The notes beneath the pieces are model-generated. The model saw only the letters and a list, made by a program, of their open reading frames with translations. It had not been told where the DNA came from and searched no databases. A program made the translations under genes and the position numbers. This document shows positions 14,543 through 21,161 of a stretch of DNA of 27,772 bases, piece by piece; position 1 is the first letter of the stretch, and every line of letters begins with the position of its first letter. This DNA is from Dyella_B sp966430775 (GTDB taxonomy: Bacteria; Pseudomonadota; Gammaproteobacteria; Xanthomonadales; Rhodanobacteraceae): the NCBI GenBank assembly GCA_966430775.1, contig CBJMMB010000044.1, positions 1 through 27,772 on the forward strand, given 5' to 3'.

Positions 14543-15784
14543 TCACCCCAACTTAGCTAGCCACGCCGCCGCACCCAGCCCCGCGCGATACCCGCTGGCA
14601 AAACACGCCGTCAACAGATAACCCCCGGTAGGCGCTTCCCAATCCAGCATTTCACCCGCGCAGAACACGCCGGGCAGGGCGGTCAGCATCAGCGCATCGT
14701 CCATCGCTTCCAGCCGCACGCCGCCGGCGCTGCTGATGGCCTCGGCGAGCGGACGCGCCTGTTTCAGATTCAGCGGCAGGCGCTTGATGGTGTCGGCCAG
14801 CGTATCGACATCGTTTCGTTGCGAAGGATCCAGCACTTCATGCAGCAGCGCAGCTTTCACACCGCTTATCCCAACTTGCCGGCGCAGATGTTCGCTGAAG
14901 CTACGGCTACCGCGCGGCTTGGCCAGATCGTTGCGCAGGCGTTCTAGTGTGCGGTCCGGCGCCAGATCCAGGTGCAGCAAGGCACTGCCATGCGTGGCAA
15001 TGGTCTCGCGTAAATGCGCGGACAAGGCATAGATCAAGCTGCCTTCGATACCCGTCTCGGTGATCACGCACTCGCCCTGGCGCGTATGCATGCGGCCGTC
15101 GGCACCACGCCAGCTTGCCGCCACCGGCTTCAACGGCGCGCCGGCATAACGGGATGACAAGTGTGTGCTCCAACCGATATCGAAGCCGCAATTGGATGGC
15201 TTGAGCGGAGCCACCTCCAGGCCGCGTTCGATCAATCGCGCTTGCCATGCGCCATCCGAACCCAACTGCGGCCAGCTGCCACCACCAAGGGCCAGCACCA
15301 CGGCGTCCGCATGTACGAAGCGTTCCCCATCCGGCGTGGCGAAACGCAGCGCGCCATCTTCGCGCCATCCCAGCCAGCGATGATGCACGTGAAAGCGCAC
15401 GCCGCTTTCGCGCAAGCGATGCACCCATCCGCGCAACAGCGGCGCCGCTTTCAAGTCGCTGGGAAACACGCGGCCCGAGCTGCCGACGAAGGTTTCCACG
15501 CCCAGCCCGCGTGCCCACGCGCGCAATGCATCGGCATCGAAATCATCCAGCCAGGTGCCCACTTCGGTAGCGCGTTCGGCGTAGCGCTGGTCGAATGCCG
15601 GCCGCGGTTCGCTGTGCGTCAAGTTCATGCCGCCTTTGCCGGCAATAAGAAACTTGCGTCCCACCGAGCCCTTTGCCTCGTAAAGATCGACGTCGACGCC
15701 CTGCGCGCGGGCGGTTTCAGCCGCCATCAATCCCGCGGGACCGCCGCCGATAATGACCAGGCTGGAAGTAGGGGAGTCAGGCAT
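14543..15784 (-). CDS. FAD/NAD(P)-dependent oxidoreductase, HI0933/BaiN-like flavoprotein
   Basis: Flavoprotein of 413 residues. The N-terminal dinucleotide-binding motif GGGPAGLMAAETA (about 13-25) is followed by DLYEAKGSVGRKFLIAGKGGMNLTHS, a hallmark of the HI0933-like family. VVLALGGGSWPQLGSDG (about 165) and the C-terminal GVFCAGEMLDWEAPTGGYLLTACFASG complete the FAD site. The family is linked to flavin-dependent reduction of uncertain substrates; physiological function here is unknown. It may be the last gene of a minus-strand run after the cupin gene, from which it is separated by 37 bases. No clear ribosome-binding site precedes the ATG. Confidence 0.88.
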   Translation of the reverse strand: MPDSPTSSLVIIGGGPAGLMAAETARAQGVDVDLYEAKGSVGRKFLIAGKGGMNLTHSEPRPAFDQRYAERATEVGTWLDDFDADALRAWARGLGVETFVGSSGRVFPSDLKAAPLLRGWVHRLRESGVRFHVHHRWLGWREDGALRFATPDGERFVHADAVVLALGGGSWPQLGSDGAWQARLIERGLEVAPLKPSNCGFDIGWSTHLSSRYAGAPLKPVAASWRGADGRMHTRQGECVITETGIEGSLIYALSAHLRETIATHGSALLHLDLAPDRTLERLRNDLAKPRGSRSFSEHLRRQVGISGVKAALLHEVLDPSQRNDVDTLADTIKRLPLNLKQARPLAEAISSAGGVRLEAMDDALMLTALPGVFCAGEMLDWEAPTGGYLLTACFASGYRAGLGAAAWLAKLG

Positions 15785-15821
15785 GCTCGGGCAGGATGGA
15801 AAAGAGCGCGCATTGTAAGTG

Positions 15822-16328
15822 TTACGCGCGGTTTTCGTGCGGCGCCAATCGGCGGATCAGCGCCGCGTGCTCGGGATAACGGCGCAACAACGCTAGGGTA
15901 TCGGCCAGCTCGAACGCATCGAATTCGAAACCCGGTGCCACCGTGCATCCCACCAGCGAATAACCTTGCGCGCCTTCGCGTTCCGCCGCGAACCAGCATC
16001 CTGCAGGCACCACGCATTGGAATGTCGCCTGCGGGTCTTGCAGCAGGTTGCCCAATCGCAGCGTCGTGCACGCGCCATGCTCGTCCAGCCTATGGATAAG
16101 CAGCGGATCACCGGCGTAGAAATGCCACATCTCGTCCGCATCGATGCGATGCCAGGCGGAATAGGCGGGGCCGTGCAGCAGGTAATAGATGCCGGTGGAC
16201 GCGTGACGTTGCATGCCTGAAGCAGGCCGGGTGATGCGTTCATTGCTGCAATAGGTTCGGCGATAGAAACCGCCTTCCGGGTGAGGCTGCAGATCGAGCT
16301 GCTGGATGATGCTGGAAACGGTGTCCAT
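15822..16328 (-). CDS. Cupin superfamily protein, DUF985/YML079-like
   Basis: Protein of 168 residues with the DUF985 signature: LDLQPHPEGGFYRRTY near the N-terminus, STGIYYLLHGPAYSAWHRIDADEMWHFYAGDPL in the middle and LVGCTVAPGFEFDAFELAD towards the C-terminus. The histidines and glutamate of the central segment would line the cupin barrel. Members are structurally cupins without an agreed biochemical function. I start at 16328 because the frame upstream runs into the repeat at 16339-16427. It lies between ogt and the flavoprotein on the same strand, so co-transcription is likely even though the repeat intervenes. Confidence 0.85.
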   Translation of the reverse strand: MDTVSSIIQQLDLQPHPEGGFYRRTYCSNERITRPASGMQRHASTGIYYLLHGPAYSAWHRIDADEMWHFYAGDPLLIHRLDEHGACTTLRLGNLLQDPQATFQCVVPAGCWFAAEREGAQGYSLVGCTVAPGFEFDAFELADTLALLRRYPEHAALIRRLAPHENRA

Positions 16329-16338
16329 AGGCGGGCAA

Positions 16339-16427
16339 GTAGGTTGGGTTAGCGCAGCGTAACCCAACATTTCCGGAAAGCGTTGCTGGGTTACCCCCGG
16401 ATCAAAGTCCGGGGTAACCCAGCCTAC
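16339..16427. repeat. TAGGTTGGG dispersed repeat, copy 3 (overlaps ogt 3' end)
   Basis: About 89 bases between GTAGGTTGGGTTA (16339-16351) and TAACCCAGCCTAC (16415-16427), with inner GTAACCCAAC / GTTGCTGGGTTAC arms and CCCCGGATCAAAGTCCGGGG. The internal sequence differs from copies 1 and 2 but the plan is the same. The last eight codons and the stop of ogt lie in it. Confidence 0.75.
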
Positions 16428-16959
16428 GTGGTTGCTCGTGCGTGTGGAGCGGACCGAACAAATCGCCGCGCGCCACCTGGTCTTCCATTTCCAGCAAAAA
16501 ACGCTTGGTCGGCAGGCCGCCGCCGAATCCGGTCAGGCTGCCGTTGGCGCCGATCACGCGATGGCAAGGCAATACGATAGGCAGCGGATTGCGTCCATTG
16601 GCGGCGCCTACCGCACGCACCGCCAGCGGCTGGCCGATGCGTCGCGCGAGTTCGCCATAGCTGATCGTGCTGCCATAGGGAATATCGGCCAGCGCTTGCC
16701 ACACGGTCACCTGGAAGTTCGTGCCCAGCGGATGCAACGGCAAGTCGAAGTGCCGGCGCGTGCCGGCGAAATATTCTTCCAGTTGGCTGCGCGCAAAGGC
16801 GAGCCTGGTCGAATCCTGTTTCCAGGTCGGGTCCGGCGCTTTGCGATGCTTGCCGGTTTCGAACCAGACCTCGCGCAGGCCTTGCGCATCCGCCACCAGC
16901 AACAGTGTGCCGATCGGCGTGGCGAGTTGGTCGTACCAAATGTCGTTGAGCAGGTTCAT
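16402..16959 (-). CDS. ogt: Methylated-DNA--protein-cysteine S-methyltransferase
   Basis: Suicide DNA-repair protein of 185 residues that takes methyl groups from O6-methylguanine (and O4-methylthymine) onto its active cysteine. The active site PCHRVIGANGSLTGFGGG is intact, with the preceding VWQALADIPYGSTISYGELARRIG DNA-binding region and GLPTKRFLLEME after it. The N-terminal part (SPIGTLLLVAD-like) is the Ogt-type ribonuclease-H-like domain. Its ATG overlaps the stop of the Ada-AlkA gene (ATGA), so the two should be translationally coupled. The C-terminal residues RRLGYPGL and the stop are encoded by a dispersed repeat, giving an unusual tail after the conserved domain. Symbol ogt is by family; ada-type methyltransferase naming is also used. 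Confidence 0.92.
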   Translation of the reverse strand: MNLLNDIWYDQLATPIGTLLLVADAQGLREVWFETGKHRKAPDPTWKQDSTRLAFARSQLEEYFAGTRRHFDLPLHPLGTNFQVTVWQALADIPYGSTISYGELARRIGQPLAVRAVGAANGRNPLPIVLPCHRVIGANGSLTGFGGGLPTKRFLLEMEDQVARGDLFGPLHTHEQPRRLGYPGL

Positions 16960-18467
16960 GCGGCTGCTTCCTGCCGAGGCGTGGTCGCCAGCTTGGGTAT
17001 TTCGCCTGCGTTGCGCCATAGATGCATCACGGCGTACGCGCGCCATGGACGCCATGCTTCAGCCAGTTGAGTGAGTGCCTTGGTGCTGAGCGTGCTGCCA
17101 TCGGGCGATGCGGCGCGCCGCAGGATCAGGTCGGCCGCGGGGAATGCGTCCGGATGGCTCAATCCGCGCATCGCCATATAGTGCGCCGTCCATTCGCCGA
17201 TACCAGGCAGGGCGACCCAGCGCGCCACGAATTCGTCCAGCGATTGCTCAACGCGAAAATCCACCCGCCCATCCAGCAAGGCGCGCGCCACGCCGCGAAT
17301 GCTTTCGCTGCGCGCGCCGGTAATGCCCATGGCACTGAGGTCCGCGCCTGCCAGCACTTCCGGCGTGGGGAACAGGCATTCCAGGCCGGGCGCGACCGGC
17401 GTCGCCAGCGGCTCGCCAAAGCGATGCACGACACGCGACGCCAGCGTGCGCGCCGCCGCCACGGTGACCTGCTGGCCGAGGATTGCGCGCACCGCCACTT
17501 CGAAACCATCCCAACTGCCGGGCAGGCGCAGTCCCGGACGCTTGCGCAGCAACGGGCGCAGATGCGGCGTGCTTTGCAAGGCGGCGGCGATCGCTTGCGG
17601 CTCCGCATCCAGATCGAACATGCGGCGGATGCGCGTGACCACCGACAACATCTGCGCCGGTTGCGGGCAATGCAGTTGCAGGCGCAGCGCGTTTTCCTTG
17701 CCGGGCCATGCGCTGAGCCGCAACCAGCCCGGTGTCTGTGCGGGACCGAACACGCGCGAGTAGCTTTCGTCGTCGACGACTTCAATGCCCGGTAACGCGC
17801 GGCCCTTAAAAAAAGCCAGCAGCGATGCGAAGTCGTACGGCGGCCGATAATGCAGACGCAGCACCAGGCTGTCGCCGCTGGCTTCATGCGGTTTGCGTCG
17901 CAGCTCGCGCGGCGTGATGCGATTGGCTTGCGCGAACGCCGCATTGAAGCGGCGCAGGCTGCCGAAGCCGGAGGCGAGCGCCACATCCGTGACGGGCATG
18001 TTCGTCTCGGTCAGCAACTGCTTGGCGAACAGCAGGCGACGCGTAGTGTGCACGTCGATCGGCGGCGCGCCCAGGCGTTCCACGAACAGCCGGCGCAACT
18101 GCCGCGCACCGACACCAACGCGTCGCGCCAGCTCATCGACAGGGTGATCCTGCAACAAACCGCCTTCGATCAGCTTCAAGGCGCGCGTCACCACGTGATC
18201 GCCGCGCTGCCAGGCATCGTTACCCGGCGCCAGCTCCGGCCGGCAACGCAGGCACGGGCGAAAGCCCGCCGCTTCCGCCGCTGCGGCCGTCGTGTAGTAG
18301 GCGACGTTCTCGCGCTTGGGCGAAGGCGAAGCCGGGCAGACCGGGCGGCAATAGATGCGCGTGGTGCTCACCGCGATAAAGAACAGCCCGTCGAAACGCG
18401 CATCGCGGCTCAGTCGAGCCCGCTCGCAGGCTTGCGGGTCCAGCGTGGGGATGGGGTGGGTGTCCAT
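16956..18467 (-). CDS. Ada-AlkA fusion: methyl-sensing regulator / DNA-3-methyladenine glycosylase II
   Basis: Three-part protein of 503 residues. Residues about 8-85 form the Ada metal-binding domain, with Cys40, Cys44, Cys72 and Cys75 (YCRPVCPA and CLRCRPE); the equivalent of Cys40 is the phosphotriester methyl acceptor. Residues about 90-190 are an AraC-type helix-turn-helix (VTDVALASGFGSLRRFNAAF). Residues about 200-495 are AlkA, with LGQQVTVAAARTLA, the helix-hairpin-helix ALPGIGEWTAHYMA at 419-432 and the catalytic Asp446 in FPAADLILRRA. It should excise alkylated bases and may also activate its own operon after methylation. The O6-methyltransferase part of classical Ada is absent and is provided by the overlapping ogt gene. 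Confidence 0.93.
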   Translation of the reverse strand: MDTHPIPTLDPQACERARLSRDARFDGLFFIAVSTTRIYCRPVCPASPSPKRENVAYYTTAAAAEAAGFRPCLRCRPELAPGNDAWQRGDHVVTRALKLIEGGLLQDHPVDELARRVGVGARQLRRLFVERLGAPPIDVHTTRRLLFAKQLLTETNMPVTDVALASGFGSLRRFNAAFAQANRITPRELRRKPHEASGDSLVLRLHYRPPYDFASLLAFFKGRALPGIEVVDDESYSRVFGPAQTPGWLRLSAWPGKENALRLQLHCPQPAQMLSVVTRIRRMFDLDAEPQAIAAALQSTPHLRPLLRKRPGLRLPGSWDGFEVAVRAILGQQVTVAAARTLASRVVHRFGEPLATPVAPGLECLFPTPEVLAGADLSAMGITGARSESIRGVARALLDGRVDFRVEQSLDEFVARWVALPGIGEWTAHYMAMRGLSHPDAFPAADLILRRAASPDGSTLSTKALTQLAEAWRPWRAYAVMHLWRNAGEIPKLATTPRQEAAA

Positions 18468-18537
18468 GGATGCAGGCTAGCACCACCGCCGGAGCAAAAC
18501 TCGCCGTTTTCGGACATCAACGCCGCGATGCGCTTTT

Positions 18538-18611
18538 GTAGGTTGGGGTGCAAACCCCAACCTCGCGATGCCTCAACGATGACGACGTTGGGGTTTTCAC
18601 CGCAACCTACG
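18538..18611. repeat. TAGGTTGGG dispersed repeat, copy 4 (overlaps cytochrome b561 3' end)
   Basis: GTAGGTTGGGGTGCAAACCCCAACC at the left end forms a hairpin by itself, and GGGGTTTTCACCGCAACCTAC closes the element at the right. It lies between the start of Ada-AlkA and the end of the cytochrome gene, whose last five codons and stop fall inside or at its edge. Confidence 0.7.
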
Positions 18612-19145
18612 CGGTATGCCGGTCATGCTCGACAACACCCCATCCCGCCGAATCAGCCCGTGATACAACGCGGCGCCGAGATGCGCGAGGAAGGTCAGCA
18701 ACAACAGCACCGCCAGCCATGCATGCAGATGCCTCAGCACGGCAAACGCCGCGGCGTTCATAGGAAAAATCGGCGGCAGGCGCAGTGAGTGGCTCAGCAT
18801 CACCGGATAACCGCCCGCCGACAGCATCGCCCAGCCGACGAGCGGAATCGTCAGCATCAACGCATACAGCAGATAGTGCGACGCATAAGCGGCGAATTTC
18901 TGTATGGCCGGTAGATCGGCCGGCAACGGCGGTGGCGGATTGCGCAGGCGCACGATCAGACGCACCACAGCCAATACGAATATCGCAACACCAAGCGGCT
19001 TATGGATCGCCAGCAACCAGTCGTGCCGTTCGGATACCGAGGTCACCATGCCGACACCGATAAACAGCATCGACACGATCATCAGCGCCATCAGCCAATG
19101 CAGCACGCGGGCGGCCGGAACGAATTGCGAAGTAGGGCGCGTCAT
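18597..19145 (-). CDS. Cytochrome b561 family membrane protein
   Basis: Inner-membrane protein of 182 residues with four hydrophobic helices and the histidines of the bacterial b561 family: His16 in RVLHWLMALM, LAIHKPLGVAIF, YASHYLLYALML and LHAWLAVLLLLTFLAHLGAALYH. It should carry two b-type hemes and pass electrons from quinol to a periplasmic partner. The start ATG shares one base with the stop of the upstream peroxidase gene (TGATG), so I use 19145 rather than the in-frame GTG at 19148. This coupling suggests that the cytochrome feeds electrons to that peroxidase (inference). The C-terminal PRRLR and stop come from a dispersed repeat. Confidence 0.88.
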   Translation of the reverse strand: MTRPTSQFVPAARVLHWLMALMIVSMLFIGVGMVTSVSERHDWLLAIHKPLGVAIFVLAVVRLIVRLRNPPPPLPADLPAIQKFAAYASHYLLYALMLTIPLVGWAMLSAGGYPVMLSHSLRLPPIFPMNAAAFAVLRHLHAWLAVLLLLTFLAHLGAALYHGLIRRDGVLSSMTGIPRRLR

Positions 19146-20209
19146 CACTTGGTCTCCGGCTTGGTTGCGGCAGTGCCAGGAAGATGCGCTTCCTCGCTGG
19201 TGCGACGCAGATACGAAGTGGCATACGCCGCGGAGCGCGCGGGCAGCAGCGGATCGTCGGAAATGGCGATGCCATGCGGCAGCACGGTCGGGTCATAGTT
19301 GATGTCGCGGCATGCGCCGCTTTGCTGCGCTTCGGTGCCGGTAAGCACCAGCGTGCCGGCATCGACCTCGCGTCGATCCGCAGGCCATGACTTGGTCGCA
19401 TCGTTGGTGGGGTCGCCGGGATTGGCGAGCGTTATCAGCAAATGCCAGCGTTGCGGTCCTTGCGCCAGCCGTTGCGCGAGATCGGCATCCAGGTAATTCG
19501 CATCGCTACCGCCTGTGGCGGCATCGCTGGCCTCCGGCACCATGCGCCAACGCACCGCATGTTTTTGGCCATTCGCATCGATGAGCTCGAAGGCATTCAA
19601 GCTCCAGTAGCTGTTCGTTACATAGCTGGCGGAGGGCTTTGCGGTTTTTATCCACGCCCCAAACGCTGCCGCTTCAGGATGCGCGGCAAAGAACGCGCCG
19701 AGCTTTGCCGGGTTGGGCTTGCCGGTGGCTGGATCGGGCTGCTGTGCCTGCAGCAGTGCATAGAACGCCTGCGGTGTGGCCACCGGAAACACCGGCATGC
19801 TGTTCATGCCGGTGCGCCATTGCTGGCCGTTCGCTTGCGTAAAGCGCAGGGCCATGCTGCGGATCGGCACGCTGCTGTCGGGCGCATATGGACTGCCGCC
19901 GGGAACCGCGAAACGTCCCACTACCGGCGTTCTTCCTGCTTCGAACACCTGCGCGACCGAATAGGTTTGCGCTTGCCCGTTGCTGTCGAAGTAACCCATC
20001 ACGCAGACACCTTTTGCGTGATTGCGGCGATAGCCGGGAAATACGCCCGCGTTGGCCTGCAACTGATCGACCAGGCGCTGCGCCGTCAACCGATGCGGCG
20101 TCAGCCAGCCGCCGACGTAACCGAACGCCAGCACGATCACGAACAGCACGAGTGCGATCAACGCGAGCCTCAAGACAATGCTGGAGCGGGAGAGGGGAGG
20201 TGCCTGCAT
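19145..20209 (-). CDS. Catalase-family (SrpA-like) peroxidase, membrane-anchored
   Basis: Protein of 354 residues. An N-terminal hydrophobic segment (about 10-32) would export it and hold it in the inner membrane with the enzyme in the periplasm. The mini-catalase core shows the distal histidine motif PGYRRNHAKGVCV (His64) and the proximal heme-tyrosine pattern RSAAY (Arg325, Tyr329); a substantial central part includes VGRFAVPGGSPYAPD and SYWSLNAFEL. SrpA-type proteins are shorter than true catalases and act mainly as peroxidases. It is coupled to a cytochrome b561 gene, a pairing consistent with quinol-driven peroxide reduction. I chose the ATG at 20209, directly before the membrane helix; a frame from 20278 would add 23 residues. 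Confidence 0.87.
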   Translation of the reverse strand: MQAPPLSRSSIVLRLALIALVLFVIVLAFGYVGGWLTPHRLTAQRLVDQLQANAGVFPGYRRNHAKGVCVMGYFDSNGQAQTYSVAQVFEAGRTPVVGRFAVPGGSPYAPDSSVPIRSMALRFTQANGQQWRTGMNSMPVFPVATPQAFYALLQAQQPDPATGKPNPAKLGAFFAAHPEAAAFGAWIKTAKPSASYVTNSYWSLNAFELIDANGQKHAVRWRMVPEASDAATGGSDANYLDADLAQRLAQGPQRWHLLITLANPGDPTNDATKSWPADRREVDAGTLVLTGTEAQQSGACRDINYDPTVLPHGIAISDDPLLPARSAAYATSYLRRTSEEAHLPGTAATKPETK

Positions 20210-20413
20210 GGAGTCATGTCCGATGGATGGAAGCGTGGTTACTTCGAACGGCACGCGCGATGGGTTACATCCGCGCACGTCATGAACATCAAGATGGATT
20301 TCCCGGCACGCTACGGTCCCTGGGCGCTAGCGCGCCTGTTCGAAAAACGTACCCGCACATGCGCAAGGCGCGTCAATGCCGAAACTGCTGGGCGACAGTT
20401 TCGAGTAAGCCGG

Positions 20414-20980
20414 TTATTTCACCGGCGCCATCAAATGCTGATAAGGCGTACCCGCCCACATCACGTATGGCATGGATGTATCGGGATCCGGGCTCTTCGG
20501 ATACATGTCGTAGAACGACGCATCGGCGCCCACGATCATGAAATGCGGCCCGGTCTTGACCCAGTGATTGCTCGGCAGCGGTTGCTTGGCGTAAGGATCG
20601 GTATTGCTCGCGTCCGTACCGCCTTCGAGCATGTACATCACGCCGATCTTGCCGGTGGCCGGCGGCTGGTGCGCTACCCAGGCATGCACCCATTCCACTG
20701 CGTTCTTGTCCATGCACATCGGGTCGGGCCCTGGCGTGGCCGGGTTGTCCGGCATGCAGGTGTAGCCGTTGCTGCCCTGGCGCAGCGTGCGCATGGTGCC
20801 GTCGGCATTCATGGCGATGATGGTGGCCCCCTTGGCCACACCCGGCGGCGCCGCCCGCATGGCGCTGGCGATCAGTTGCGCGTCAGTGGGCGAGGATTTG
20901 TCGGCGGCCAGCAAACCGCTGGTGGCGATCAGCGTGGCGGCGACAATGGCGGACCGGTACAACAAGCCTTTCGTACTCAT
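20414..20980 (-). CDS. Exported protein of unknown function
   Basis: Protein of 188 residues with a clear signal peptide (about 1-26, ending LLAA before DKSSP). The mature part has four segments that look conserved in character: PPGVAKGATIIAMNADGTMRTLR, a Cys pair in YTCMPDN and DPMCMDKNA (possible disulfide), WVHAWVAHQPPATGKIGVMYMLEGGTDASNTDP, and HWVKTGPHFMIVGADASFYDMYP. It is rich in Met, Pro and aromatic residues. I do not recognise a named family with known function. The GGAGG eight bases before the ATG makes the start reliable. It is divergent from hutU and downstream ends near a GCCGGT/ACCGGC hairpin at 20409-20426 that overlaps the stop region. Confidence 0.8.
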   Translation of the reverse strand: MSTKGLLYRSAIVAATLIATSGLLAADKSSPTDAQLIASAMRAAPPGVAKGATIIAMNADGTMRTLRQGSNGYTCMPDNPATPGPDPMCMDKNAVEWVHAWVAHQPPATGKIGVMYMLEGGTDASNTDPYAKQPLPSNHWVKTGPHFMIVGADASFYDMYPKSPDPDTSMPYVMWAGTPYQHLMAPVK

Positions 20981-21095
20981 GGGTAAGGCCTCCCGCGTCG
21001 GTGGAACCGGTCATTCGAGGATTCCGCCGACGAGTCTGGGCGCGCGTCAAAACGCTGTCAACGGCCGTACGAACCCAGGTTTTGCCGCAGCGCAG

Positions 21096-21125
21096 TTGGC
21101 GGTCCCGAAAGCGGGCGACCATAAT
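21096..21125 (+). promoter_or_regulatory. Possible sigma-70 promoter of hutU
   Basis: TTGGCG (21096-21101) and CATAAT (21120-21125) are 18 bases apart and would start transcription near 21132, about 30 bases before the hutU ATG. The elements are imperfect. No HutC-type operator was recognised in this gap. Confidence 0.35.
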
Positions 21126-21161
21126 GCCGTTTTCCCTTTTGGCCGTAGCAGGAACGTCCCC

